From the NCBI RefSeq assembly GCF_014205275.1, contig NZ_JACHND010000001.1:1736001-1800000 (forward strand): a stretch of DNA of 64,000 bases. Reading direction: 5' to 3'. Shown here piece by piece: positions 41,023 through 50,322 of the stretch. A program made the translations under genes and the position numbers. Below the pieces are notes generated by a model. The model was not told the origin of the DNA. It searched no databases and saw only the letters and a list, made by a program, of their open reading frames with translations. This stretch comes from Sphaerisporangium siamense (GTDB taxonomy: Bacteria > Actinomycetota > Actinomycetes > Streptosporangiales > Streptosporangiaceae). Within the stretch, counting starts at the first letter, position 1. Each line of letters begins with the position of its first letter.

Positions 41023-42837
41023 ATGTCGGTCGACAGCCTTCCGGGGCAGCTCATCGGTGGTCCGGTCGCCCGCCCACGGCACCGGCCGGACCGCCGATGG
41101 CTCACCCTCGTGCCGCTTCTGGCGGTCCTGATCCTGCTGTTCGTCGTCCCGCTGTGCTCGCTGCTGGTCGACAGCTTCCGCGGCGGTCATGGATTCACGC
41201 TGGAGAACTACCGCGAGCAGGTGACCTCGCCGGTCTTCTGGCGCGCGATACGCCGCACCCTGGTCATCGCCGCGCTCTCGACCGCGATCTGCGTCGTGCT
41301 CGGGTACTGCATGGCCTACGCGCTCACCCGTGTGCCGAAGCGTCTGCGGGGCGTGCTGATGGTCGTGGTCCTCGTGCCGTACTTCACGAGCATCCTGATC
41401 CGCTCCTACGCGTGGATCGCGATCCTCGCGCCGAGCGGGCTCGTCGCGGGGACGCTGGCCCTGTTCGGCGTCGACACCGCCCCCGAGCTGGTGTTCAACC
41501 AGACCGGCATGCTGATCGGCACCGTGCAGATCCTGCTGCCGCTGGCGCTGCTGCCGATCTACAGCGTGATGAGCGGCATCGACCGCGCCCCGGTGCGCGC
41601 CGCGCAGAGCCTGGGGGCGTCGCCCGCCGTCGCGCACTGGCACGTGTACCGGCCCGCCACGTCGTCGGCGGTCACGGCGGCGGCTGCGCTGGTCTTCATC
41701 AGCACGCTCGGCTTCTACGTGACGCCCGCGCTGCTCGGCGGCCCCGGTGACACGCTCATCGCGCAGTCGATCCTCGTGCAGTTCTCGAACCTCGTCGATC
41801 CCGCCGGGGCGGCGGCGCAGGCCGTGCTGCTCCTGCTCATCGTGCTGGTGCTGTTCGCCGTCCTGTTCCGCTACCTGGCGCCGTCACTGTCCGTCGGGGG
41901 CGCCGAGACCGCCACGGCGCGGCGTGGCCGGCGTCCCGGCCGCGGCGCCGGGGACTCCACCGGACGGCACGAGGAGCTGCGGGCCCTGCGCGCGCGGATC
42001 CTCGACACCGGTCTCGACCTCGTCGGACGGCTACGCCTGCCCATCTTGGCAGGGAGCTGGCTCGTGGGCGCGGCGCTGCTCGTCACGCCGCTGGTGGTCG
42101 TGGCCATCTGGTCCTTCAGCGACGCGACGTACCTGACGTTCCCGCCGGAGGAGTACTCCACCCGGTGGTTCGCCGACTACTTCGCCGACCAGGCGTGGAT
42201 CGACTCCACGTTCCTCAGCCTGGGCATCGCCTGCGCCTCCGCCGCGATCAGCGTCGTCATCGGCGGCTTCGGGGCGTTCGGTCTCGTCCGCGGCCCGCGG
42301 CGCCTGCGGCTGCCGACCGCGATCCTGGTCGCGATGCCGATGATCGTCCCTCCGATGATCTACAGCCTCGGGTTCTTCATGCTCGTGGCGCCGCACGACC
42401 TCGTCGGCACGAACCTGGGCCTGATCCTGCCCTACCTGGTCCTCGGACTGCCCTTCTCGGTGTCGATCACGGCGGCGGCGCTGCGCAACCTCGACCTGCG
42501 GCTGGAGAACGCCGCGCGCAGCCTGGGCGCGGGGCCGGTCTCCGTGGTCCGGCACGTCCTGCTCCCCGCCCTGCGTCCGGCGCTGGTCAGCGGCTTCGTG
42601 TTCTCCTTCCTCGCCGCGTTCGACGACGTCGTCGTCGCCACCTTCATGTCCGGGCCGACGGCGGTGACGCTGCCGCTCCGGATGTTCCAGGACATCAAAC
42701 TCGAAGTGAGCCCGAGGACAGCCGTGGTGGCCGTCGTCCTGCTGGCAGCAGGGGCGGCCGCGGTGCTCCTCCGGTTCGTCATGGCTTGGCTCGTGCGCAC
42801 CGTACGGGTGGCGCTGAGCCGACTGGGGGCCTCATGA
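41023..42837 (+). CDS. Fused PotB-PotC-like ABC permease
   Basis: A 604-residue protein with two complete binding-protein-dependent permease domains in tandem: ~20-290 and ~345-600, joined by a charged linker (AETATARRGRRPGRGAGDSTG). Each half has about six helices and an EAA loop (AAQSLGASPAVAHWHVYRP and AARSLGAGPVSVVRHVLLP). In most Pot systems these are two genes. RBS AGGAG is close to ATG 41023. Confidence 0.9.
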   Translation: MSVDSLPGQLIGGPVARPRHRPDRRWLTLVPLLAVLILLFVVPLCSLLVDSFRGGHGFTLENYREQVTSPVFWRAIRRTLVIAALSTAICVVLGYCMAYALTRVPKRLRGVLMVVVLVPYFTSILIRSYAWIAILAPSGLVAGTLALFGVDTAPELVFNQTGMLIGTVQILLPLALLPIYSVMSGIDRAPVRAAQSLGASPAVAHWHVYRPATSSAVTAAAALVFISTLGFYVTPALLGGPGDTLIAQSILVQFSNLVDPAGAAAQAVLLLLIVLVLFAVLFRYLAPSLSVGGAETATARRGRRPGRGAGDSTGRHEELRALRARILDTGLDLVGRLRLPILAGSWLVGAALLVTPLVVVAIWSFSDATYLTFPPEEYSTRWFADYFADQAWIDSTFLSLGIACASAAISVVIGGFGAFGLVRGPRRLRLPTAILVAMPMIVPPMIYSLGFFMLVAPHDLVGTNLGLILPYLVLGLPFSVSITAAALRNLDLRLENAARSLGAGPVSVVRHVLLPALRPALVSGFVFSFLAAFDDVVVATFMSGPTAVTLPLRMFQDIKLEVSPRTAVVAVVLLAAGAAAVLLRFVMAWLVRTVRVALSRLGAS

Positions 42838-43877
42838 ACACCACAGCGCACACCGACCCGTCCATGGTCGTCGCGGAGATGACCGACCCTTACGTCGAGA
42901 ACCAGGAATTCCCCGGCATCATCTACCCGACCTCGGTGACGGCCACGCTGGCGGCCTTCCGGCGGTCGTTCCCGGACGCGGCGCGGCTCGTGCCGGAGGA
43001 GGACGACGGGGCGGCGGCGCTGAGCGTGCACAGCCGCGACTACGTCGACTTCGTCAAGGAGGGCGCGAAGCGGCCGGAGGGCGCCACGAAGTTCCCCCTG
43101 AACGTCATCGCGCTCCCCGAGCTGAGGGTCTCCGAGCCGCGCACCTTCGAGGGCCGGCACGCGGGGTACTTCTTCGACGAGGTCACGCATGCCACGCCCG
43201 CGGTGTGCGCGGGAGCGCTGCGCAGCGCGGCGGCCTCCCGGCAAGGGGCCCGCCGGCTCGCCGGCATGGCCGCCGCGCGGCCCGCTTCGCCGCCGCTGAT
43301 GCTGGTGCCGTCCCGCCCGCCGGGTCACCACGCCCTGCCGGCCGTGGGCGGCGGCCTCTGCCTGTTCGCCAACGCCGCCATCGCGGCACGCGAGCTCTCC
43401 CGCGGCGGCCGGGTCGCCGTGCTCGACATCGACCAGGACCACGGCAACGGCACCCAGGCCGTGTTCTACGACGACCCGTCGGTGCTGACGGTCTCGATCC
43501 ACGCCGAGGGCTGGCCGCACGTCGCCGGGTTCGCGGAGGAGACCGGAGGCCCCGGCGCGCCGCACGGCAACCTGAACCTCCCTCTGCCCACCGGCTCGGG
43601 GTTCGCCGCCTACGAGCCGGCGCTGGAGACCGCGCTGGAGGCGATCCGCCGCTTCGACCCCGCCTACCTCGTCCTCGCCCTGGGCTACGACGCCCAATGG
43701 GAGCAGGGGTTCGGCGCGCTCCGCCTGGAGTCGGAGGACTTCGCCGTCCTCGGCCGCCGTATCGCCGGGCTGCGCCTGCCGACGCTCGTCACCACCGAGG
43801 GCTGCTACGGGTACTACGAGTCGACCGCCGTGGCGGCGACCCACTTCTTCGACGCGTGGGCCGAGCAGTGGCGGTGA
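42834..43877 (+). CDS. Acetylpolyamine amidohydrolase / HDAC-family deacetylase
   Basis: ATG 42834 overlaps the permease stop. The 347-residue protein has the HDAC-fold motifs RPPGHHA (H165, H166), VLDIDQDHGNGTQ (metal site), LALGYDAQWEQG (third ligand Asp) and TEGCYGYYES with the catalytic Tyr region. The usual second metal ligand His in D-x-H-H-G appears as Asp (D200-Q-D202-H203), an unusual substitution. By context it should deacetylate or deformylate the imported amide. Confidence 0.85.
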   Translation: MNTTAHTDPSMVVAEMTDPYVENQEFPGIIYPTSVTATLAAFRRSFPDAARLVPEEDDGAAALSVHSRDYVDFVKEGAKRPEGATKFPLNVIALPELRVSEPRTFEGRHAGYFFDEVTHATPAVCAGALRSAAASRQGARRLAGMAAARPASPPLMLVPSRPPGHHALPAVGGGLCLFANAAIAARELSRGGRVAVLDIDQDHGNGTQAVFYDDPSVLTVSIHAEGWPHVAGFAEETGGPGAPHGNLNLPLPTGSGFAAYEPALETALEAIRRFDPAYLVLALGYDAQWEQGFGALRLESEDFAVLGRRIAGLRLPTLVTTEGCYGYYESTAVAATHFFDAWAEQWR

Positions 43878-44941
43878 AAGACACCATGCGGGCCGCGCTC
43901 CTCACCGGGATCGGCCGGCCGCTGGAGATCCGCGAGGTGCCCGTCCCCCGGATCGGACCCGACGAGGTTCTGATCCGGACGCTGTCCAGCGGGGTATGCC
44001 GAACGGACCTGCACATCCAGGACGGCCTGGCCTATGTGCCGGAACTGCCGCACATCATGGGCCACGAACCCGCGGGCGTCGTGGTCGAACGCGGCGCGGC
44101 GGTGTCGGAGGTCGACGTCGGCGAGGTGGTCGTGCCGCACCTGTTCGTCGCGGACGGGGACTGCCGCTTCACCCGGGCCGGCGCCGACGCGCAGGCGCTG
44201 CGCCTGCGGGGAATCATCGGCGTGACGCTGCCCGGCGGCTTCGCCGAGTACTTCACCGCGCCCGCCCGGAACCTTCTGAAGGTTCCTGCGGGGCTCGATC
44301 CCCGCATCGCCGGGCTGTCGAGCTGCGCGGTCGTCACGGCCGTGCACGCCTACCGGCGCGGCACGGTGGCACCGGCGCGGACCGCGGCCGTGATCGGCGC
44401 GGGCGGTATCGGGCAGCTTCTCGTCCAGCTCCTGGCCGGCGCCGGCGTGGCGACCGCGGCCGTGGACGTGCGGGAGGACAACCTGGCACTCGCGATCCGC
44501 AACGGGGCCGGCCACACCGCCTCGGCGTCCGCGGCGGACCGCGTGCCGGCCCTTCGCGCCTGGGCCGCGTCCCGGGACGACGACGGCGCCGACGGCGTGG
44601 ACCTGGTGATCGACCTGGTGGGAACGTCGGCGTCGATGGCCGACGCCGCCCAGTATGTGCGCCGCCGGGGCCGGATCGTCGTCGTCGGCGAGGAGCCCGA
44701 CTTTCCCGGCATCAGCTCGACGACCCTCGCCCAGCGCGAGCTGGAGATCGTCGGTTCGCGCAACGGCGACCGGACGGACCAGCGTGACGCGCTGCGGCTG
44801 CTCGCCGAGGGCGTCATCACTCCGCCGCTGGACGAGGAGTACCCGCTGGAGCGTGCCAACGAGGCGCTCGCCCGCCTGCGAAGCGGCCGGGCGAACGGCC
44901 GGGTCCTGATCACGCACGAGGCGTTGCGCCAGGGCGACTAG
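43874..44941 (+). CDS. Zinc-type alcohol dehydrogenase (MDR)
   Basis: I chose GTG 43874, overlapping the deacetylase stop as GTGA; ATG 43886 is also possible. The 355-residue product has catalytic-zinc ligands in SSGVCRTDLHI and GHEPAGVVVE and a third in SSCAVVTAVHA, plus Rossmann motif VIGAGGIGQLLVQLL. The four-cysteine structural-zinc lobe normally near residue 100 is absent (VADGDCRFTRAGAD has a single Cys). It would oxidise an alcohol intermediate with NAD(P)+. Confidence 0.85.
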   Translation: MKDTMRAALLTGIGRPLEIREVPVPRIGPDEVLIRTLSSGVCRTDLHIQDGLAYVPELPHIMGHEPAGVVVERGAAVSEVDVGEVVVPHLFVADGDCRFTRAGADAQALRLRGIIGVTLPGGFAEYFTAPARNLLKVPAGLDPRIAGLSSCAVVTAVHAYRRGTVAPARTAAVIGAGGIGQLLVQLLAGAGVATAAVDVREDNLALAIRNGAGHTASASAADRVPALRAWAASRDDDGADGVDLVIDLVGTSASMADAAQYVRRRGRIVVVGEEPDFPGISSTTLAQRELEIVGSRNGDRTDQRDALRLLAEGVITPPLDEEYPLERANEALARLRSGRANGRVLITHEALRQGD

Positions 44942-45029
44942 GACGACGCCCGTTCGCGGGGCCGGCGGGGCCACGGCGGCCCGCGACCAACGAGCTTTCC
45001 GACAAGCACAACGATCAGTGAGGAGCGAG

Positions 45030-45908
45030 ATGAAGATCGCGACCGATACGTGGATGCTGCGTCCACAGCCAATCGACACCGTGTTCTCGACCGTACGGGA
45101 GGCGGGTTTCGAGTACCTGGAGCTCTCGCCGCGGCCCGACGTGATGCCGAGCTACGGGGGCAGGCGGGCGTCGAAGACCAAGATCGCCGAGATCGCGGAG
45201 GCGTCCAAGACCCACGGCGTCGAGATCGCGTCCATCTTCATCGAGCAGGCGTGGGGAAGCTCGGAGGAGAACATCCGGCAGGCGGCGGTCGGCTACTGGA
45301 AGCAGACCATCCAGCTCGCCGTCGACCTGGGCTGTGACCGGATCAACTCCGAGTTCACCGGGCACCCGGCCGCCCCGCAGGCCGGCGAGGCCGCGATGCG
45401 CCGCTCCCTGGAGGAGGTGCTGCCGCTGGCGGAGTCCGAGGGCATCACGCTGGCGCTCGAACCGCACCCGGGCGACTGGGTGGAGTCGGGCATCGAGGCC
45501 GTCAACTTCATCCGGGGCCTGCAGAGCGATCACGTCACCTACCTGCACTGCGTGCCGCACACCTACTACCTCACCGGCGTGGAGGACGAACGCGGCCACC
45601 TGGAAGGCGTCAACCGCGACATCATCACCTACGCGGGCCACACCATGGAACACGTCCACCTGGCCGACACGCTGCTGCCCGGACGTACCTTCCTCAACCC
45701 CTCCAGCCCCGGGGTGCGCAACCACCAGCACCTGGACATCGGCCAGGGCGACATCGACTGGGACGAGGTCTTCGCCGCGCTGCGCGAGGTCGGGTTCGAC
45801 GGGATCGTGTCGGTGGCCGTCTTCCGGCACGAGTCGCGGGTGAAGGACTCGCTCACCCACAACCGGCGCATCATCCGCGAACGCCTCGAAGGGGGCGGTG
45901 ACCAGTGA
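45030..45908 (+). CDS. Sugar-phosphate isomerase/epimerase-like TIM-barrel protein
   Basis: ATG 45030 after GAGGAGCG gives 292 residues. The AP-endonuclease-2-like barrel motifs are FEYLELSPRPDV, GCDRINSEFTG, ITLALEPHPGDW (metal-binding Glu), HCVPHTYYL and HVHLADTLLPG...HQHLDIGQGDIDW. Such enzymes epimerise or isomerise sugar-like acids using a divalent metal. It is coupled to the following oxidoreductase by a 4-nt overlap. Confidence 0.88.
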   Translation: MKIATDTWMLRPQPIDTVFSTVREAGFEYLELSPRPDVMPSYGGRRASKTKIAEIAEASKTHGVEIASIFIEQAWGSSEENIRQAAVGYWKQTIQLAVDLGCDRINSEFTGHPAAPQAGEAAMRRSLEEVLPLAESEGITLALEPHPGDWVESGIEAVNFIRGLQSDHVTYLHCVPHTYYLTGVEDERGHLEGVNRDIITYAGHTMEHVHLADTLLPGRTFLNPSSPGVRNHQHLDIGQGDIDWDEVFAALREVGFDGIVSVAVFRHESRVKDSLTHNRRIIRERLEGGGDQ

Positions 45909-46927
45909 CCGGATCGGTACGCTTCGGCGTCGTCGGTCTCGGCGAGATCTACCAGCTCGCCCACCACCTCGCCTACCAGCGGGCGGACGGCCTGGAGGCC
46001 GTGGTCGTCTGCGACCTCGACGAGGACGTCGCCGCGCGGACGGCCGAGTCGCTCGGCGCGGAGGCGTGCACCGACTACCGCCGGCTGCTGGAGGACGAGC
46101 GGGTCCAGGCCGTCGACCTCGTGCTTCCGCACAACATGCACTACGAGGTCGCGCGCGAGTTCCTGGAGGCGGGCAAGCACGTCCTGATCGAGAAGCCCAT
46201 GACCGTGGACGCCGCGCATGCCCGCGAACTCGTGGACCTCGCGGCCGGCAAGGGCCTCAAGTTCACCGTCAACGAGAACACGCGGTTCATCCCCGCCTAC
46301 CAGGCCGCCCTCGACGCCATCAACCGCGGCGAGATCGGGGACGTGACGCTCGTCCGCACCCTGATCAGCGGCAACGAGTTCGAGCGGCTCGGCGACCCGA
46401 AGCTGTGGAAGGGACGCCAGGACGGCTCGGGCGGCGGCACCATCATCGACGCCGGCGCGCACTCCTTCTACCTGCTGAAGTGGATGTTCGGCGAGGTCGC
46501 CTCGTTGCGTGCCCTGTCGGACCGCCTCGTCGACGTCAGCCAGGTCGAGGACTGGTCGATCGTGTGCGGCCGGATGCGCTCGGGCGCGCTCTTCTCCGTG
46601 GAGTCCAGCTTCACCTCCGGCGGTCCGTGGAACGAGCGCCTGGAAGTGCACGGCACCGACGGGCTCATCGTCGTCGACCAGCACCAGAACCCTCCCGCCA
46701 TGCTGTTCCGCGGCAAGCGCGACCACGAAGGATCGCCGCTGCCGGGCACGGCCTACGAGCCGCGCACCTGGAAGTACAACTCGATCGCGGCCGGGATCGA
46801 GAGCTTCGCGCGTTCGATCGCGAACGACGAGCCGGCCGACGTCGCGCCCGAGGACGGCGCGTACGCGGTGCGCGTCATCGAGCTCGCCTACGAGTCGGTG
46901 GCCACGGGCTCGCCCGTCACGCTCTGA
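45905..46927 (+). CDS. Gfo/Idh/MocA-family oxidoreductase
   Basis: GTG 45905 (GTGA overlap) begins 340 residues. Rossmann fold FGVVGLGEIYQLAHH, the EKPMT motif (HVLIEKPMTVDAAHA) with the conserved Lys, and the C-terminal domain with GGTIIDAGAHSFYLLKWMFG (catalytic D/H). It oxidises a hydroxyl group of a polyol or sugar acid with NAD(P). Pairing with the isomerase suggests a sugar- or cyclitol-like substrate. Confidence 0.92.
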   Translation: MTGSVRFGVVGLGEIYQLAHHLAYQRADGLEAVVVCDLDEDVAARTAESLGAEACTDYRRLLEDERVQAVDLVLPHNMHYEVAREFLEAGKHVLIEKPMTVDAAHARELVDLAAGKGLKFTVNENTRFIPAYQAALDAINRGEIGDVTLVRTLISGNEFERLGDPKLWKGRQDGSGGGTIIDAGAHSFYLLKWMFGEVASLRALSDRLVDVSQVEDWSIVCGRMRSGALFSVESSFTSGGPWNERLEVHGTDGLIVVDQHQNPPAMLFRGKRDHEGSPLPGTAYEPRTWKYNSIAAGIESFARSIANDEPADVAPEDGAYAVRVIELAYESVATGSPVTL

Positions 46928-46984
46928 GCACCCATCACCCCTGAGCAACACCTCACCATGCACATGAAGCGACTAGGAGACCTT

Positions 46985-47863
46985 ATGGATCCGCTCATCA
47001 TCACCGTCACGGCCGACAGCACGATGTCCTATCCCGGCTACAAGGGCATGCCGCCCATTGAGGACACCGACAAGGTCGGCCAGGAGTACATCGACGCGGT
47101 GAACGCGGGTGCGACCCTGTGCCACCACCACGGTGTGCACTACTTGGAGGACGCCATCCAGGCCGACGGCAAGAAGTTGTCCAAGATCGACTTTGACGGC
47201 TGGAAGGATCTGACCGACAAGATCCGGACCGTCGGCACCGATCCGATCATGCAGTTCGGTATCGCCAGCGCTCGGCTTCCCGAAAAGGTCGAGTTGATGT
47301 CGCTCAAGCCGGACATGATGTCGTACGCCTTCAACGTGCACGACGAGTACTTCCAGCCCGACCCGGCCTACCCCGCCAACGAGATGTACTCCCTGCACCC
47401 GCGCGACGAGCTCGTCGAGTTCGTCACCGCCGCGGAGGCGCACGGTGTGAAGCCGGAGATCGAGTGCTTCTACACCGGAGCGTTCTGGAACCTTGAGTTC
47501 GTGCGGCGGCAGGGCCTGCTGAAGGAGAAGGCGTGGGCCACCCTGTTCTTCGGCTGGCAGGGCGGCGCGTGGACGCCTCCGACCCCGGACGCGCTCATGT
47601 ACATGGTGAAGCACCTCCCTCCGAACACGAACTGGAACATGAGCGTGATGGACCCGGTCGAGCAGTGGAAGCTGATTCCGCTGGCCATCGCGCTGGGCGG
47701 CCACGTCCGCGTCGGCTGGGAGGACAACCCCTACCTGCCCGGCGGTGAGCCCTCGCGCAGCAACGCCGAGCTGGTGGAGGTCGTGGTGAAGATGGCCGAG
47801 CAGATCGGTCGTCCGATCGCCACCGTCGAGGAGGCGCGGCGCATCGCCGGGGTGAGCCGATGA
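46985..47863 (+). CDS. BKACE (DUF849) beta-keto acid cleavage enzyme
   Basis: ATG 46985 after AGGAG gives 292 residues. Zn ligands H47 and H49 lie in TLCHHHGVH; other family marks are PDMMSYAFN, EIECFYTGAFWN and VRVGWEDNPYL with its conserved Glu. BKACEs condense a beta-keto acid with acetyl-CoA to give acetoacetate and a new CoA ester, as in lysine fermentation and carnitine breakdown. It marks this operon as a catabolic route that produces a beta-keto acid. Confidence 0.88.
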   Translation: MDPLIITVTADSTMSYPGYKGMPPIEDTDKVGQEYIDAVNAGATLCHHHGVHYLEDAIQADGKKLSKIDFDGWKDLTDKIRTVGTDPIMQFGIASARLPEKVELMSLKPDMMSYAFNVHDEYFQPDPAYPANEMYSLHPRDELVEFVTAAEAHGVKPEIECFYTGAFWNLEFVRRQGLLKEKAWATLFFGWQGGAWTPPTPDALMYMVKHLPPNTNWNMSVMDPVEQWKLIPLAIALGGHVRVGWEDNPYLPGGEPSRSNAELVEVVVKMAEQIGRPIATVEEARRIAGVSR

Positions 47864-48753
47864 TGGCGTCCTCGCCCTCGGGCGTCTCGGCCCCGCCCAC
47901 GGTGCGGGGCCTGGCGCGTGCCCGTCTCGACGGCCGCGTGGTGCTCGTCCGGATCTCGCGGGGACAGGCGACGGTGCTCGCGACCGAATCCGAGCATCCC
48001 GCCGCCGACGTCCTGCGGGAGGCGCTGCACACCGGCGCGTGGCGCGCGGACGGCGACGACGCCGGTGGCGTGACGGTTCCGGTCGGTGACCTGGAACTTC
48101 TCGCTCCGGTCGCGAACCCCTCGAAGATCCTGTGCGTCGGCCTCAACTACCTCGACCACGCCGACGAGTCGGGAGTGCAGGCCCCCGCCAAGCCGCTCCT
48201 GTTCGCGAAGTTCCCCAACGCGCTGCGCGCGGACGGGGCCGTGGTCGAGGTGCCGAAGGATCTCTCCGCGGAGCTGGACTACGAGGGCGAGCTGGCCGTC
48301 GTGATCGGGCGCCGGGCGAGCGATGTCAGCCGGGACGAGGCCCTGGACCATGTCCTCGGTTACGTCGCGGCCAACGACCTGTCGGCGCGGGACGCCCAGT
48401 TCTCCGACGGTCAGTGGCTGCGCGGCAAGTCCGCCGACGGCTTCTGCCCGGTCGGGCCGGTCGTGGTGCTCGCCGAGGACGTCGAGGACCCTCAGGCGCT
48501 GCGCATCACCACCCGGCTCAACGACCAGGTGGTGCAGGACGGCACGACGGCCGACATGATCTTCTCCGTGGCGGAGATCATCTCCTTCGCCTCGCGCTAC
48601 CTGACGCTGGAACCGGGGGACCTCATCCTCACGGGCACCCCGCCGGGTGTGGGCTTCGTCCGCAAGCCTCCGCTGCTGATCCGGGACGGCGACGTCGTCA
48701 CGGTGACCGTGGAGGGCGTCGGCGGCGTCGCCAACCAGGTGCGCGTCGTCTGA
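47860..48753 (+). CDS. Fumarylacetoacetate-hydrolase-family enzyme
   Basis: ATG 47860 overlaps the BKACE stop. The 297-residue protein has KILCVGLNYLDHADE, PLLFAKFPNAL, ELDYEGELAVVIGR (metal-binding Glu pair), GYVAANDLSARD and LTGTPPGVGFVRKP, the core of FAH-type hydrolases/decarboxylases. It would cut a C-C bond in, or tautomerise, an acylpyruvate-like intermediate. It is the last tightly coupled gene of the operon. Confidence 0.9.
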   Translation: MMASSPSGVSAPPTVRGLARARLDGRVVLVRISRGQATVLATESEHPAADVLREALHTGAWRADGDDAGGVTVPVGDLELLAPVANPSKILCVGLNYLDHADESGVQAPAKPLLFAKFPNALRADGAVVEVPKDLSAELDYEGELAVVIGRRASDVSRDEALDHVLGYVAANDLSARDAQFSDGQWLRGKSADGFCPVGPVVVLAEDVEDPQALRITTRLNDQVVQDGTTADMIFSVAEIISFASRYLTLEPGDLILTGTPPGVGFVRKPPLLIRDGDVVTVTVEGVGGVANQVRVV

Positions 48754-48987
48754 GACGGGGCCGGCCCGCGACGATCGTGGCATCGGAGGAGTCGCGACTT
48801 CGGTGTGTTTGACCGGCCGGCCGTTCGTCAATGCCTGAAGGCGAGGCGACGGGACTCCGATGGATCCTCGTGCGACCGAGCAGGAGGATCGGCAGGAGTC
48901 CCGTCGCGGAGCATGTCCGTCATCACCCGCGCGGGCCGGCCGTCCCGGAGAACACCCTCGGGGGCGCGATCAGGGGAGAGGTATGAC

Positions 48988-50199
48988 ATGACCGGGACCA
49001 CGGCAGGGCACGTCGTCGTCGCGCCGGACAAGTTCCGCGGGTCGCTGACCTCGCCCGAGGTGGCCGCCCACGTGGCCGCCGGGCTGCGGTCCGCCCGGCG
49101 GGAGCACGTCGTCCTGCTCCCGATCGCCGACGGCGGCGACGGCACGGTCGACGCGGTGGTCGCGAGCGGGTTCACCCGGCTCGAGACACACGTGACCGGG
49201 CCGGTCGGCGAGCGGGTCCTCGCGGCCTACGCCGTACGGGACGAGCCGGACGGCCGAGTCGCGGTGATCGAGCTGGCCGAGGCGTCGGGCCTGCGGCGGC
49301 TGTCGGAAGCGGCCGCCTCCGCCCCGCTGACGGCCACGAGCCGCGGCACCGGCGAGCTCGTCGCGCACGCCGTACGGCACGGTGCGACCCGGATCGTGCT
49401 CGGCCTCGGCGGCAGCGCCTGCACCGACGGAGGCGCCGGCATGGCCCAGGCGCTCGGCGTGCGGCTGCTCGACGCGGCCGGGAACGACCTGCCGCCGGGC
49501 GGGGCAGCGCTGCGCGACCTGCACGCGATCGACGTCTCCGGCCGGCTGCGCGGCTTCGAGGTCGTCGTGGCGAGCGACGTGGACAACCCGCTGCTCGGGC
49601 CGTACGGCGCCGCGGCGGTGTACGGCCCGCAGAAGGGCGCGACCCCTGAGGACGTGGCCGTGCTGGAGGCCGGCCTGGCCCGGCTGGCGGCCGTCGCCGC
49701 GCACGCCTCAGGTCTGCCAGGCGCGGTCGAGCACAGCCACGGCCTTCCGGGCGTGGCCGAGGAGGGCCGCGCCGGGCGCGCGATGGGCGTGGCCGGGCGG
49801 CCGGGCGCGGGAGCCGCCGGCGGGGTGGGGTTCGGCGCGCTGGCCTTCCTACACGCGGAGATCCGGCCGGGCATCGGCTACCTGCTGGACCTCCTCGACT
49901 TCGACCGGCACGTGGCGGGCGCCCGGCTGGTGATCACGGGCGAGGGCTCGATCGACGCGCAGACCCTGCGCGGCAAGGCCCCCGTGGGCGTCGCGGCGGC
50001 CGCTGCCGCGCATGGTGTGCCGGTGGTGGCGGTCTGCGGTCGGCGCTCGGTGGGCGACGAGGAGCTGCGGGCGGCCGGCATCGAGGCCGCGTACGCGCTG
50101 ACCGACGTCGAGTCCGACGTGCGGCGGTGCATGGCCGAGGCCGGGCCGCTGCTCGAACGGCTCGCCGGGCGGATCGCCGCCGCGTTCCTGTCACCGTGA
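48988..50199 (+). CDS. Glycerate kinase (GlxK/GarK type)
   Basis: ATG 48988 with AGGGGAGAGG upstream starts 403 residues. APDKFRGSLT at the N-terminus and IVLGLGGSACTDGGAGMAQALG are signatures of type-1 glycerate 2-kinase; ITGEGSIDAQTLRGK near the C-terminus also fits. It phosphorylates D-glycerate with ATP. It lies 234 nt after the FAH gene, so it may be separately transcribed; it could channel a glycerate product of this cluster into glycolysis. Confidence 0.9.
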   Translation: MTGTTAGHVVVAPDKFRGSLTSPEVAAHVAAGLRSARREHVVLLPIADGGDGTVDAVVASGFTRLETHVTGPVGERVLAAYAVRDEPDGRVAVIELAEASGLRRLSEAAASAPLTATSRGTGELVAHAVRHGATRIVLGLGGSACTDGGAGMAQALGVRLLDAAGNDLPPGGAALRDLHAIDVSGRLRGFEVVVASDVDNPLLGPYGAAAVYGPQKGATPEDVAVLEAGLARLAAVAAHASGLPGAVEHSHGLPGVAEEGRAGRAMGVAGRPGAGAAGGVGFGALAFLHAEIRPGIGYLLDLLDFDRHVAGARLVITGEGSIDAQTLRGKAPVGVAAAAAAHGVPVVAVCGRRSVGDEELRAAGIEAAYALTDVESDVRRCMAEAGPLLERLAGRIAAAFLSP

Positions 50200-50322
50200 A
50201 AAAGGGCGTGCCGGGGGTTCCTCACGCCGTGACGCCGGGCGTGCCGGGGGACGAACCACATCGCTACCGCTGATGAGTAGTTGACCATTGGCAGTTGCCT
50301 TTGTGAAATCTACCGTTAATAC

